The notes beneath the pieces were generated by a model. The model did no database searches. It saw nothing but the letters and a program-made list of their open reading frames with translations, and was not told where the DNA came from. This document shows positions 24,839 to 33,992 of a stretch of 64,000 nucleotides of DNA, in pieces. The translations under genes were made by a program, and so were the position numbers. This stretch comes from Rhizobacter koreensis (GTDB taxonomy: Bacteria; Pseudomonadota; Gammaproteobacteria; Burkholderiales; Burkholderiaceae_C), in NCBI RefSeq assembly GCF_013366375.1, contig NZ_JABWMJ010000014.1, positions 1 to 64,000 of the forward strand, in the 5' to 3' direction. The first letter of the stretch is position 1, and every line of letters starts with the position of its first letter.

Positions 24839-25647
24839 TGCGGCCTCACCTGGGTGACCGTTCTCGGTTGCGCGGCCGGCAGATCGCCCGCGATCGCGGA
24901 AGCGAGGCGACGCTCGATTTCCGCACCGGGAACGTAGCCGGTCGTGCGCGTGCCATCGGCATAGAAGATGGTCGGCGTGCCGTTGACGCCGAGTTGCCGG
25001 GCCAACTGCACGTTGCGATCCAGCGCCGTTGCGCAATCGGCCTGCCCGTTCAGCCCGCTGGTGTCGGCGTTGAGCATCACGGCCCGCCAGCTCTTCACCG
25101 GGTCGGGGGAGCAGAGCACCGCTTGCGGCAACTGGCGACCCTGGAAGGGCAGCACGAAGGTGTAGACGGTCACGTCCGAGAGACGGGCGAGTTCCGGCTC
25201 GAGCCGCCGGCAGAACGAGCAGGCCGGATCGCTGAACGCGTACAGGATGCGTGCACCCGTGCCGTGGACGACCTTCAGGGCGTCCTGCAGCGGCAGCCGC
25301 GAGGCATCGATCGGCTTCTCGGCCACCTCGATGGTCTCCGTGGGCGGTCGAAGGGCCTGGGCGCGTGCGAGCTTCGGTCCGGTGACGTCGGTCGCCGTCT
25401 TCGCGTCGAGAAGGCGTCCCATGATGAAGTAGCGCGGGTTCTTGGGCGACACGAAGGCCACGTTCGGTCCCATCCAGACTTCGAAGAGACCGGGGACTTC
25501 GCTGGCGGCGACCGAGGTGAAGGTCGTCGACGGATAGGTGCGCTTTAGCGTGGCCAGCAGGCGGGCTTCTTCCCCGGTCGAGGCTGCGTGCAAGCCCTGC
25601 AACGCCAGCGCAAGGAGAGCGCCGACCAGGAGCTGTTCATTCTTCAT
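24835..25647 (-). CDS. dsbC: DsbC-family thiol:disulphide interchange protein
   Basis: The 270-residue periplasmic protein has a signal peptide (LLVGALLALALQGLHA), a DsbC-like dimerisation part (LKRTYPSTTFTSVAASEVPG), and a thioredoxin fold with CSFC (SDPACSFCRRLEPEL) and cis-Pro loop NGTPTIFYADG. It can correct disulphides in the Cys-rich TraN, TraU and TraH. SXT/R391 elements carry dsbC at the same site between traV and traB. It overlaps traB by 11 nt. Confidence 0.92.
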   Translation of the reverse strand: MKNEQLLVGALLALALQGLHAASTGEEARLLATLKRTYPSTTFTSVAASEVPGLFEVWMGPNVAFVSPKNPRYFIMGRLLDAKTATDVTGPKLARAQALRPPTETIEVAEKPIDASRLPLQDALKVVHGTGARILYAFSDPACSFCRRLEPELARLSDVTVYTFVLPFQGRQLPQAVLCSPDPVKSWRAVMLNADTSGLNGQADCATALDRNVQLARQLGVNGTPTIFYADGTRTTGYVPGAEIERRLASAIAGDLPAAQPRTVTQVRPQ

Positions 25648-27040
25648 CGGTGGTCACCTTCTGGTAGCGCTCCGACGGCTCCGTGCGGCCGGGCAGCGAG
25701 GTGGGGGAGTTGGACGCCGAAGGGGCATCGGTGTTGTCGATGCGCACGCCCTTGGTGAGGACCACGTCGATCTCGCGGCCACCGTCGATCTCGATGATCG
25801 GGAAGGTCTGCTCGGCGAGCTTGATGTAGTACTGGGCGAGCCGGTCCATGGCTTTGCCCACGCCCGAGCCGATGCCGGCGCGATAGGCCTCCGATCCGGA
25901 TGTGGTGGCCACCGATCCCAGCGGCGAGGTGCTGTAGGTCGTGTTCGCCTGCGAGAAGCCTTGGCCGATGCCACTGACCACCCCGGCAAGCAGTGCGTTC
26001 GCCAGCATCTGGCCTTGCTTGGTCACCAGGCGGCCGCGCATGCCGACCTTGCTGTCCTCGCCGAACACGGAGCCCTGGATCTTCACTTCCAGCGAGTCGC
26101 CGTTCGGCCGCACGCAGGAGAGGAGCTCGGTGCGCAGGAAGGCCCGCTCCGAGCTGATGTCCCCGTAGCCGGCGGCGATGACGAAGCACTCCCGGTACTC
26201 CGCGCGGAAGCGGTTGGGCAGCACCGAGTTGTCCGACAGCCGGATCAACACCGGATGCGGATTCGATTGCGCCTGGCCGCCGGTAGGGGCGTCCAGGCCC
26301 CCCAGCAGCACGCCCTTCGTGAAGCTGACCGGCAGGAAGTTCTCCAGGGTCTCGCGCGGCTTCTTGCCTCCCGGCTCGGCGGGATCACCGGTCTTGGTCG
26401 GCTGGGCCAGCGTGACCCGCATGAGTTGCGGCATGGCCGGCGCGGCGCCGACATCGATGCCGCTCGGCGACGCCGTCCCCGGCACGCCAGGCGGCATTGC
26501 GCCGCGTCCGTACGCGACGGGCGGTGGCGGTGGAGGAGGAAGCCCGGCCGGCACGCGGGGCAGCGCGGCGTCGGGTGGCCCGGGTAGTGGCGGGTTGGAC
26601 GGCTGCGCCAGAGGCCCCGGGGCGGACGCCGCCCGGGTCGCTTCAGCCGGGCGACTCTTGAGTCGCTCCTCCATCTCGGCCAAGCGACGCAGCAGGTCCT
26701 GCTGCTTGTCGTTCAGGTCGCGGTTGAGCTTGCGCTGCTCATCGCGTTCCGCCTTGAAGCTCTCGAGTTCCTTGCCCGCCTTGCCGATCCAGACCTCCGA
26801 GTCCTTGACCTGGGAGCCGGGTGCCATCAGGTCGACGTTGGTCGGCCGCACGTCGCTCTTCGCGGCTGCGGCCGCCGCGCGCTGGGCACTGTCGCCCGAC
26901 CCTGCGGAGAAGACGGCCCACAGCAGCGCGACGCCGCCGCCCGAGATCAGCGCGGCCATCGTCCATTGGCGCGCGCGCGGCGACATGCGCTCGGCGATGC
27001 CGGCCCAGCGCTCGCGAAGGTTGTCGACGAAGCTGGGCAT
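25637..27040 (-). CDS. traB: TraB/VirB10-like channel protein
   Basis: The 467-residue protein has a membrane anchor (WTMAALISGGGVALLWAVF), a coiled coil (KAERDEQRKLNRDLNDKQQD) and a long Pro-rich stretch (a run of seven Pro). It ends in a VirB10-like beta domain (ASRF-type block VLIRLSDNSVLPNRFRAEYR, then AKVGMRGRLVTKQGQMLANA). TraB spans the envelope and links TraC/TraD energy to the outer-membrane TraK/TraV ring. The gap to traK is 2 bases. Confidence 0.94.
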   Translation of the reverse strand: MPSFVDNLRERWAGIAERMSPRARQWTMAALISGGGVALLWAVFSAGSGDSAQRAAAAAAKSDVRPTNVDLMAPGSQVKDSEVWIGKAGKELESFKAERDEQRKLNRDLNDKQQDLLRRLAEMEERLKSRPAEATRAASAPGPLAQPSNPPLPGPPDAALPRVPAGLPPPPPPPVAYGRGAMPPGVPGTASPSGIDVGAAPAMPQLMRVTLAQPTKTGDPAEPGGKKPRETLENFLPVSFTKGVLLGGLDAPTGGQAQSNPHPVLIRLSDNSVLPNRFRAEYRECFVIAAGYGDISSERAFLRTELLSCVRPNGDSLEVKIQGSVFGEDSKVGMRGRLVTKQGQMLANALLAGVVSGIGQGFSQANTTYSTSPLGSVATTSGSEAYRAGIGSGVGKAMDRLAQYYIKLAEQTFPIIEIDGGREIDVVLTKGVRIDNTDAPSASNSPTSLPGRTEPSERYQKVTTDEE

Positions 27041-27042
27041 GA

Positions 27043-27873
27043 TCAGGACCCCTGGCGGATGACGTAGACGGTGGTGCTCTCACCGGGGCGCAGGTTGTGG
27101 TTCTCGATCGAGATGGCCAACACGTTGCCGCGTTCGCGATCGAACTCCTGCTCGGCCAGAACCATGTCGAGGTTCGAGACGTTGGTCAGCACGTAGCGCT
27201 CGCCGATGAGGCCACGACCTTCGTACTGCCGCACGAGCGAGAACTTGGCCTCCTGCCAGAGCTGGATGGGGCGGTTCACCTCGTCGACGCGGATGTCGGT
27301 CGGTGCACGGTCCGCTGCCATCGCGACCAGCATCGCCTTCAGGGCCCGGACATGCTGTGGCGTACGGGCCGTCGGCGACGCCGAGGCGGGGTCGATGCGG
27401 GTCGAGCGTGGCGACTTGTCCCGAATGACGATGGTGTCGGCCGGCGTGTCGGAGCGGCGCAGAAGCAGGGTGTATGTCGCCTGCTGGGTCGACACGAACA
27501 GATTGACCGGCTTGCCGGGCCCGCCGACCGGGCGGACGTAGATCTCGCCCTTGTCGACATCGCACTCGAGCACGACTTCGCCGGCGGGGTTCACCGCGCC
27601 GGCTGCTGGGGCCGGCATCGCGCCGGGCTGGGCCGGGGCCGCGCTGGTGATGGCCGCACCGCAGTTGGTCGAGTAGATGTTGCCGAAGACGTTGGTGATC
27701 GGCGCACCGTCGACGCGGATGCGGGTCGGCTCCTTCAGCGAGAGCACGGCGTCGACGGAAACGCCGTCGCTGGCCTCGACGACCTGCAGCGCGAACGCCG
27801 GGGTGGCGCTAGCGAGCAGGAGCGCCGTTGGGATCAGCAGCGCCGACGCGAGTTTGCTGGCCGGGTTGCGCAT
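27043..27873 (-). CDS. traK: TraK secretin-like outer-membrane channel protein
   Basis: The 276-residue protein has a signal peptide (LLIPTALLLASATPAFA) and the TraK/VirB9-like body QVVEASDGVSVDAVLSLKEP, with GNIYSTNC and the C-terminal VVLAEQEF region. It forms the outer-membrane ring with TraV and TraB. Its start lies inside the traE gene, an unusually long overlap of 65 nt, but the signal peptide requires this start. Confidence 0.92.
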   Translation of the reverse strand: MRNPASKLASALLIPTALLLASATPAFALQVVEASDGVSVDAVLSLKEPTRIRVDGAPITNVFGNIYSTNCGAAITSAAPAQPGAMPAPAAGAVNPAGEVVLECDVDKGEIYVRPVGGPGKPVNLFVSTQQATYTLLLRRSDTPADTIVIRDKSPRSTRIDPASASPTARTPQHVRALKAMLVAMAADRAPTDIRVDEVNRPIQLWQEAKFSLVRQYEGRGLIGERYVLTNVSNLDMVLAEQEFDRERGNVLAISIENHNLRPGESTTVYVIRQGS

Positions 27874-28429
27874 ACGGAATCTCCTTGAACGACTGGATGT
27901 GGACGCGACCGCCCGCGTACTGGAACTGCGCGAGGTATGACCGCGTCTCCGGCTCGGTGACGTCCGCGCCGTTGATCTGCCGACGCAATCGGCCGGTGAC
28001 GACGACGGACTGCTTGGCCTCGTCGGCAGCCAGTTGCTGCACGAGGAAGAACGTGGTGGCGTTGTTGCCGCGCAGGCGTTCGGCCTCCAGGTCCATCTTG
28101 GTCTTCATGGCCGCGTGCTGATCCGGGGCCACCCAGTTCAGCAGCACGTTCTTCTTCCAGTCGACGGTGGAGGGCGTGACGTCCAGAACCAGCCAGGCGA
28201 CGTAGCTCGCCATTTCCTCGAGGTACTCCCGGCTCGCCTTCTCCTTGGTGACCCAGAAGGTGCGGTCGATGTTCGGCGGGACGATGACGGTCCGGTCGGA
28301 TCCGACGATGCTCACGATGACGATGAGGCACAGGAGCACCGTCATCGACAGGGCGGCCACGATGGCGCTGAGGACGCGATTGGCCCGCCGCTGCGCGCGC
28401 AGGTCGTTCTGGTGCTGGGCGAAGTCCAT
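27809..28429 (-). CDS. traE: TraE/VirB8-like pilus assembly protein
   Basis: The 206-residue protein has a short basic N-terminus, a membrane helix (SAIVAALSMTVLLCLIVIVSIV), and the TraE body VIVPPNIDRTFWVTKEKASREYL. It ends EPETRSYLAQFQYAGGRVHIQSF. It is the VirB8 counterpart in F-type channels. The C-terminal 22 codons overlap traK in another frame. Confidence 0.93.
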   Translation of the reverse strand: MDFAQHQNDLRAQRRANRVLSAIVAALSMTVLLCLIVIVSIVGSDRTVIVPPNIDRTFWVTKEKASREYLEEMASYVAWLVLDVTPSTVDWKKNVLLNWVAPDQHAAMKTKMDLEAERLRGNNATTFFLVQQLAADEAKQSVVVTGRLRRQINGADVTEPETRSYLAQFQYAGGRVHIQSFKEIPYAQPGQQTRVGAADPNGAPAR

Positions 28430-28450
28430 GGTTGCGGGTTCCTGCAGGGT

Positions 28451-28750
28451 TCAGCCGACCATGCGTCGGATGTGCGAAGGCGGCGTGGCGCGCAGGGCGG
28501 TGGCGGGATTGGTCGGCAGCGCCCAGTACGCCCAGTGCATCGCGAAGGCCGGGTGCTTGTCGGCCTTGGTGCGAGAGATCCAGCGACTCAGGAGGAAGCC
28601 AGCACCGGCGCAGAGCACGAAGCCCCACTTGGTGCCGGACATCCAGCCGAGAAAGAGGAAGAAGACGAAGGGGAAGGCGACATCGGCGTCCCAGAAGCCG
28701 AGCTTCCACTGGTCGTCCAGCCGTCGCGGGATGTAGGTGTCCGACTGCAT
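28451..28750 (-). CDS. traL: TraL pilus assembly protein
   Basis: The 99-residue protein carries the TraL layout: YIPRRLDDQWKLGFWDADVA, then two hydrophobic segments (FPFVFFLFLGWMSG and WGFVLCAGAGFLLSRWI), and KHPAFAMHWAYWALP. It is the VirB3-like inner-membrane component. It sits directly between pilin and traE, as in F and SXT. Confidence 0.93.
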   Translation of the reverse strand: MQSDTYIPRRLDDQWKLGFWDADVAFPFVFFLFLGWMSGTKWGFVLCAGAGFLLSRWISRTKADKHPAFAMHWAYWALPTNPATALRATPPSHIRRMVG

Positions 28751-28786
28751 CGCGCCTCCCCTTGCTCGTGGGCCCTGCCGGCCGGC

Positions 28787-29134
28787 TCAGATCACCGCAC
28801 CCAGGATCGCGCCGGCGATCGTCAGGCCGACGGCACCGAAGATGGCCATCCCGAGATAGAACAGGACCGGGCCGAAGTTGCGCAGCGCGGCCAGGCTGAT
28901 GAAGGCGACCACGAAGCCGACGAAGCCGACGAGCGCCTTGACGCCCGGAGCCAGCGCGGCCAGTTGCGCCAGCGCGGCCGCGAGCGGGCCGGCGATGCCG
29001 ACGAAGCCGACCAGGTCCAGCGCGTGGCTGGGCGCTGCCGCCATCAGGCCGGCCAGGAGGGCGAAGATCAGTCCGGTGGCCAGCATCACCTTGCGCGAAG
29101 GCAGGGCCAGGGTCGGTGCGGTGGTTGCTTGCAT
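28787..29134 (-). CDS. traA: TraA-like pilin precursor
   Basis: The 115-residue protein has a leader (VMLATGLIFALLAGLMAAAPSHA) followed by a mature part of about 70 residues with two long hydrophobic helices (VGIAGPLAAALAQLAALAPG and GPVLFYLGMAIFGAVGLTIAGA), the size and shape of F-type pilins. The ATG at 29134 has GGAG 6 bases before it; an upstream TTG in frame is unlikely. The S26 peptidase at 20677-21243 is the likely leader peptidase. Identity rests on position and shape more than on sequence. Confidence 0.8.
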   Translation of the reverse strand: MQATTAPTLALPSRKVMLATGLIFALLAGLMAAAPSHALDLVGFVGIAGPLAAALAQLAALAPGVKALVGFVGFVVAFISLAALRNFGPVLFYLGMAIFGAVGLTIAGAILGAVI

Positions 29135-29161
29135 TGCGTTCTCCAATTGAAGGTGGTGAGT

Positions 29162-29458
29162 TCAGGGGGTCGTGTGGGTGACGCCGAACGAGGCGATGGC
29201 CCGCTGCACGATTCGCTCGGCACCGAGCTCCAGCGCCAGTTCGACGCACGCGTCGGCCAGGTAGCTGAGGTCGATGACGGGATCCCTCGTGGATTTCTGG
29301 ATGCGCCGCAGCTCGGCGAAACTCTCGCTCCGGACGATCGTTGCCTTCCAACCGGGGCGAGGCTTGCGCGAGTGCTGCGGGGATGCGGCTGATGTCGCGC
29401 CCGAAGGCGCGGCGTCGGCTGTGGGGGCGCGAGCGGGGCGTGCGACGGGACGGTCCAT
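29162..29458 (-). CDS. Small unknown protein upstream of pilin
   Basis: The 98-residue protein has a disordered Pro/Ala/Ser/Arg-rich first half and a short helical C-terminus (DPVIDLSYLADACVELALEL). Its ATG overlaps the stop of the OmpA-like gene in TGATG, which suggests coupled translation. It has no signal peptide. Family and role are unknown. Confidence 0.55.
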   Translation of the reverse strand: MDRPVARPARAPTADAAPSGATSAASPQHSRKPRPGWKATIVRSESFAELRRIQKSTRDPVIDLSYLADACVELALELGAERIVQRAIASFGVTHTTP

Positions 29459-30186
29459 CAAATCACTCCCGAGCTCGTGAAGACGACTTCGACGCGCCGG
29501 TTCCGGCTGCGACCGCTTTCGTCGTCGTTGGACGCAATGAAGCAGCACCGCCCCTTCGCGTCGATGGCGATGACGTTGGGCAGGTCTGGCACCGCGTCGC
29601 GGATGAAATTGCGCACGGCCAGAGCGCGGGCCAGCGCAAGCTGTTGGTTGATCTCCTCCGGCCCCAGGCTGTCGGTGCGCCCCGAGATCACGATGCGGTC
29701 GGACTCGCGCGCCAGCCGCAACGACCGCCGCAAGACCTGTCGCGATTCGGCCGTCAGCGCGGCCGAGCCGAACGCAAAGGTGAGGAGGATGTGCGTGTCC
29801 GCGGTGCCCGCACGCGCAGGCGCGACAGGGGCGATGGGTACCAAGTTCGCGGGGGGCTCGTCCGGAGCAGGCGTGTCAGACGCTCGCGTCGCTTGCAGGG
29901 ACGGGCCCATCACATCGCCCGCGGCCGCGGCGACGGGATGGGTGAGGGCGCCGGGCAACGTCTTGGGCGTGGGCGATGGGCACGCGGGCTCGGCGCAGGC
30001 AGCGAAGTACGCACTCGGGCCGAAACTCATCTGCGCAATGCGAAGCGGGGCAGGGCGAACCGGCGCCGTGCTCGCCTGGACCTGAGTCTCGACGGTGCGT
30101 GGCGGGTGAGTACACGACGCAGTGGCCAGCAGCATCGAGGCAGCGAATCCGCTCGCCATCGACAGTCGGGTGAGGCGCAGGGTCAT
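29458..30186 (-). CDS. OmpA-domain lipoprotein
   Basis: The 242-residue protein has a lipoprotein signal ending at Cys25 (LLATASC), a Pro-rich linker and a C-terminal OmpA/Pal peptidoglycan-binding domain: LLTFAFGSAALTAESRQVLR, ISGRTDSLGPEEINQQLALAR, SRNRRVEVVF. The outer-membrane anchor and peptidoglycan binding suggest it fixes the secretion channel to the cell wall. It overlaps the transglycosylase gene by 4 nt, so wall cutting and wall binding are coded together. Confidence 0.9.
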   Translation of the reverse strand: MTLRLTRLSMASGFAASMLLATASCTHPPRTVETQVQASTAPVRPAPLRIAQMSFGPSAYFAACAEPACPSPTPKTLPGALTHPVAAAAGDVMGPSLQATRASDTPAPDEPPANLVPIAPVAPARAGTADTHILLTFAFGSAALTAESRQVLRRSLRLARESDRIVISGRTDSLGPEEINQQLALARALAVRNFIRDAVPDLPNVIAIDAKGRCCFIASNDDESGRSRNRRVEVVFTSSGVI

Positions 30187-30746
30187 GGAGTCACCCTTGC
30201 ATTGAGGATGAACGGCGCGGGGCGGGCGGGCGTGTCGGATTCCGTCCGAGGGCGCGCCGTCGCAGCGGCCGGGATGTGCGTGCCCTTCGCTTGACTGGGA
30301 AGTCGGCGGAAAACACGCCACGCGTAGGTCGAGCGCGCTCGCTGGCAGGCCGTGCCCTTGAGCTGCGTGCAGGCGGCGTTGTAGGCGCCCACAGAGTCCC
30401 AGCTCACGCCCTGGCGCGAGAACTGACCGGCCAGCAGCCAGGCGCCAACCATGATGTTGGTGCAGGGCTCATAGAGATCGCGCTCCGTGATGCCGAAGCG
30501 CGCGAGGGTCGGCAGGTGCGAGCTGTTGATTTGCATGAGGCCGATGTCGTAGCTCTTCGTGCGGTCACGATGGGTCAGGTTGACCGCCGAAGCGTTGAGG
30601 TCGGACTCCGCACGCGCCACCGCGTACAGCAGCTGCGGCGAGACGCCGTAGCGAGTGGCCGCGTCCTCCCAGCACGCGTGAGCCAATGCCGGCAGCAGCA
30701 GGCCTGCGCACGCGAGCGACAACAGGAGGGGATGGGCGTGCGTCAT
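30183..30746 (-). CDS. Lytic transglycosylase (VirB1-like)
   Basis: The 187-residue periplasmic protein has a signal peptide (LLLSLACAGLLLPALAHA) and an SLT domain with catalytic Glu in YAVARAESDLNASAVN, then SYDIGLMQINSSHLP and VGAYNAAC. It opens the peptidoglycan locally so the channel can be built. The C-terminal 40 residues are Pro/Arg-rich and probably disordered. Confidence 0.92.
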   Translation of the reverse strand: MTHAHPLLLSLACAGLLLPALAHACWEDAATRYGVSPQLLYAVARAESDLNASAVNLTHRDRTKSYDIGLMQINSSHLPTLARFGITERDLYEPCTNIMVGAWLLAGQFSRQGVSWDSVGAYNAACTQLKGTACQRARSTYAWRVFRRLPSQAKGTHIPAAATARPRTESDTPARPAPFILNARVTP

Positions 30747-30749
30747 GGC

Positions 30750-31244
30750 TCAGCCCTGCAGGTCCCGGTCGGCGGCCGCACGCGCCGCGAAGTTCAAGCG
30801 CGCTTGCTGCAGCACGCGTGCCACGGGGTCGTGTCCCGCGCGCACCACCGCCACGCAACCGGTGGCAATGTCGTCGAGGTCGAACCTGGGGTTCGGATGG
30901 GAGTTCCAGGGGGCCCGGTGTTCGCGCAGCAGGTCGTCGAACTGCCGGCGCCAGACGTGGCACGAACGCCGCGCGGATGTCGCATCGCGCGCGCCGAGTT
31001 CGGTGCTCAGAAAGCGCTGCAGTGCGGACATCGCGTCGGTACTGGCCAGCACCAGCGCGATGCATGCCGACAGCAGGTCGGGGAAGCGGAACTTCGGCGA
31101 GTGGTTGGAACTGCTGGCATAGACGCTGTGCAGCCAGTCGTGCTCCGCCAACCACACGCGCGTCATCACGATGGCCGGCGGCTGTGCGGCGACGAGGGTG
31201 GGCGGCATCGACGGTCCTCGTGAATGGGCGGCTTGGGGTTGCAT
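30750..31244 (-). CDS. Unknown protein at the head of the pilus operon
   Basis: The 164-residue protein has a helical core without a signal peptide: VWLAEHDWLHSVYASSSNHS, FPDLLSACIALVLAS, CHVWRRQFDDLLREH. It is rich in Trp and His, and the family is not recognised. The ATG at 31244 has GAGG 8 bases upstream; a GTG at 31268 is an alternative. It could regulate the operon or act as a coupling factor; the sequence does not decide. Confidence 0.55.
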   Translation of the reverse strand: MQPQAAHSRGPSMPPTLVAAQPPAIVMTRVWLAEHDWLHSVYASSSNHSPKFRFPDLLSACIALVLASTDAMSALQRFLSTELGARDATSARRSCHVWRRQFDDLLREHRAPWNSHPNPRFDLDDIATGCVAVVRAGHDPVARVLQQARLNFAARAAADRDLQG

Positions 31245-31410
31245 CGGCGGGGCCTCAATGAGGCTCACGACATGCGAAACCTCAGGTGCTTAGCGTAGGA
31301 AGCAAGTCGCGCCCGCTCAACTCGAAACCCGGATCGGAGACCCCCGAGTTTTCGACCGTCGATTCCGCCGGCGCTCCGGTTTGGATGCCGTGGTGCCTGC
31401 CAAAACGAAG

Positions 31411-31432
31411 CGGCCCGCACAGTGGCGGGCCG
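31411..31432 (-). terminator. Hairpin after the relaxase-traD-DUF4400 operon
   Basis: CGGCCCGC (31411-31418) and its exact complement (31425-31432) form an 8-bp stem with a 6-base loop, 20 bases past the stop of the DUF4400 gene. On the - strand the stem is followed by CTTCGTTTTGG, a weak T-run. This suits a partial rho-independent terminator separating the two - strand transfer operons. Confidence 0.6.
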
Positions 31433-31452
31433 TTTGGGGTTTCGTATGGAAA

Positions 31453-32076
31453 TCAGCGCATCACGTGGTAGTTGGCGATGGCCCGGCTGAACACGAGCAG
31501 CATCAGGAGCAAGGCTGCGATGGTCAACAGAGGGTTGATCGTGAAGGGCAGGAACAGTGCCACCAGCACGAGCGATAGAAGAGCAATGCCGCTGGTGGCG
31601 CTCAGGGTGTATACCTCGGCGCTGTAGGCCGCGAACTCGCGCGCGCGAACACTGCGCACAGCAAAGCCGTCAATCGCGCACACGAGGAAAAACACCAGCA
31701 GAAGTGGCAGCACGTGAAGCAATGTCGCGGCGCGCAGCGTCGCCAGAGTGAACAGTGCGTCCACCGACTTGAAGTAGGGCGAGGAGAACAGGCGCGTGCT
31801 CATCTGTCCGAACTCGGCGGTCATGGCCGTGTTGATGCCGGGCCCGGCAGGCTGGACGGTTTCCGGTGGCGGCATCGACACATTGACCCCATTGGCCTGG
31901 AAGGTCAGCATGCGCTCGAGGATGCGATCGGCCGCTGCCATCCCCCACAGGGTCGTGTTGAGTTCGTGCTCGGCTCGCACAGTCTGCATCAATCGCTCCG
32001 GTGGCACTGACGAGGGGATGTAGAGCACGAGGCCGAGCACACAGGCCAGTGCGGTGATCCAAACGATGCGGATCAT
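31453..32076 (-). CDS. DUF4400 integrating-element membrane protein
   Basis: The 207-residue inner-membrane protein has an N-terminal helix, a periplasmic part with the conserved look of DUF4400 (AEHELNTTLWGMAAADRILE), and several C-terminal helices (LLHVLPLLLVFFLVCAI and SLVLVALFLPFTINPLLTIA). The family is found almost only next to traD in ICEs and large plasmids. It overlaps traD by 4 nt. It possibly assists the coupling protein; no reaction is known. Confidence 0.85.
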   Translation of the reverse strand: MIRIVWITALACVLGLVLYIPSSVPPERLMQTVRAEHELNTTLWGMAAADRILERMLTFQANGVNVSMPPPETVQPAGPGINTAMTAEFGQMSTRLFSSPYFKSVDALFTLATLRAATLLHVLPLLLVFFLVCAIDGFAVRSVRAREFAAYSAEVYTLSATSGIALLSLVLVALFLPFTINPLLTIAALLLMLLVFSRAIANYHVMR

Positions 32077-33983
32077 GCTGCGTGCCCGGTGCGGCGCGGC
32101 CTGGGCCGGTCGAAGTCGGGGTCCAGGATCGGGAAGCGGCCCTTGATGAGCCGACCACCCGAAACCTGGGCGAAGTACTGGAGGTTGGGCAGCTTCCCGA
32201 GCACGTCTGCCGGGATGCGCTCTTCCATCGCGTCGGTGATCTGCACCGACTGGCCGCTGCTCCAGTCGCCCAGATGCGTGTCAGCCCCGAGGTTGCGGCC
32301 GACCCGCATCGTGTGGATGCCGGTCTTGCCGAAGGTCTCGACCACGAAGTCCTGTGTCGGACGGTCCTTGGTCCGCAAGGCGAAGAGGTTGTTGAGGTTG
32401 CCCAGCGCCATGCGTGCAGCGTCTTCGGATCCCAGTCGGTTGGCGAGGTCCGCGAGGGTTTGCATCGCGCAGATCGAGTGGATGCCGCCCTCGGCGCCCT
32501 TGTTGAGGATCTCGATCAGCGGTTTGTTGATGACGTTGGAGACTTCGTCGACAACCAGCGTGATGCGACCCTTGATGTCGAGGTTGTAGCGCATGCCCGC
32601 GCGCGCGGCCATGTCCGCCAGGGCCAGCGCGCCGATCGCGGAAGCCACGGACGGGTCGGGCAGCGAGTCCAGGCACATGTAGAGCACGTGGCCGCCGCGT
32701 TCGATCTTCTCGAAGTTCATGATCGGGCGCGTGTCGTCCAGATCGAAGGGATCCGGCGACAGGCTTTTGCCTAGGTCACCCGAGGTGAGCATGGACAGGA
32801 TCGGCAGCAGGCTGGCCGTGATCTTCTGGTAGTGCTCGCGGTTGTGTCTGAAGACGCGGATCTGATCGTCGATCACGCGCTCATGCTGGTTCTGCGGGAC
32901 CTGCTGTTCGTAGTAGGTGACGTAGGCGATCAGCTGAGGGCTGGTTACCTCCGAGGGGCGGCGAAGTTGTCCGCGGCTGGCCTCCTGCAGCAGCTTGCGC
33001 ATCTCCACCGAATCGCGCCAGCCGCGCGGCAACACGCGGTCGAAGAAGTGAGTCAACGAGGCCTCCAGCACGGGCTCGACCCCGCCGGCGACGTACTTGA
33101 TGAGCTTGACGAGGTTGGGACGGTCTTCGAGGCTCACCAGGCCCTGCACCACGACGTTCACGGCGTCCCATCCGAAGGCGCTGAAGGTGCCGTCCTTGTC
33201 GGTCGGCATGATCGACTGCAGGCGGCTCGCGATCTCGGTGGGCTTCTGCCAGTTGAAGGTGAAGTCCAGGCGTACACCGACTTCTGGGAAGGCCGGATGG
33301 AATTCGAGGAAGGTGTCGGGCGCCCGGTAGTCCTCGCAGGCTCGCTGGACGACACGCTTGAGTCGTCGACTGTTCTTCGGATCGATGAAGACGACCACGT
33401 CGCCGCGCTTGATGGCCTGAGTGAGCAAGGTCGCGAGTGCCACGCCCTTGCCGGCCTGGGTCGTGCCCACAAGCAGCGTGCCGCCTTCGAAGTTCTGCAA
33501 CGGCCGGTACAGCGGCTGTTCCTTGGGCTCGACGCCGTGGATGAAGGGCATGCCGATCTCGGAGTCCGGCTGAGGGTCCACCGTGTAGCCCAGCAGCGAC
33601 AGCAGGTAGGGCGGTAGCGTGAAGGCCTTGTAATCGATCTTGGCCAACTCGTAGAGCCGCTGCGAGTGAAGTGGCTGCCATTCGAAGCCGAAGCCGAGGA
33701 ACACCAGGTCTGGCTTCGGCGTGAGCTGCCCCAGGCGACGGGTGGTGATGACCTGCATCGCACGACCGGACAGTGAGGCCCGCACGGTAAGGACACCTAG
33801 CGCCTGGCGTGCGCGCACCACCACCATGGCCATCGCGAACGCCGCCAGCGCCAAGGCCAATGGCGTGAACACGGCGCGGGACCCGGTGATGTAGACAAAG
33901 TACAGCAGGCCGGAGAGCCAGGCAGCGGCGGCCCAGACTTCGTAGGCCGGTCGCCATGGCATTTCGTAGGGTCGAACAAGCAT
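32073..33983 (-). CDS. traD: TraD/VirD4-type coupling protein
   Basis: The 636-residue protein has two N-terminal membrane segments, Walker A GTTQAGKGVALATL (TLLVG before it), FIDPKNSRRLKRV, and Walker B ITLVVDEVSNVIN. It ends with CAMQTLADLANRLG and NNLFALRTKDRPTQDFV. It pumps the relaxase-bound strand into the channel. It follows the relaxase homologue within 9 bases, as in SXT/R391 elements. Confidence 0.95.
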   Translation of the reverse strand: MLVRPYEMPWRPAYEVWAAAAWLSGLLYFVYITGSRAVFTPLALALAAFAMAMVVVRARQALGVLTVRASLSGRAMQVITTRRLGQLTPKPDLVFLGFGFEWQPLHSQRLYELAKIDYKAFTLPPYLLSLLGYTVDPQPDSEIGMPFIHGVEPKEQPLYRPLQNFEGGTLLVGTTQAGKGVALATLLTQAIKRGDVVVFIDPKNSRRLKRVVQRACEDYRAPDTFLEFHPAFPEVGVRLDFTFNWQKPTEIASRLQSIMPTDKDGTFSAFGWDAVNVVVQGLVSLEDRPNLVKLIKYVAGGVEPVLEASLTHFFDRVLPRGWRDSVEMRKLLQEASRGQLRRPSEVTSPQLIAYVTYYEQQVPQNQHERVIDDQIRVFRHNREHYQKITASLLPILSMLTSGDLGKSLSPDPFDLDDTRPIMNFEKIERGGHVLYMCLDSLPDPSVASAIGALALADMAARAGMRYNLDIKGRITLVVDEVSNVINKPLIEILNKGAEGGIHSICAMQTLADLANRLGSEDAARMALGNLNNLFALRTKDRPTQDFVVETFGKTGIHTMRVGRNLGADTHLGDWSSGQSVQITDAMEERIPADVLGKLPNLQYFAQVSGGRLIKGRFPILDPDFDRPRPRRTGHAA

Positions 33984-33992
33984 GGCATCACC

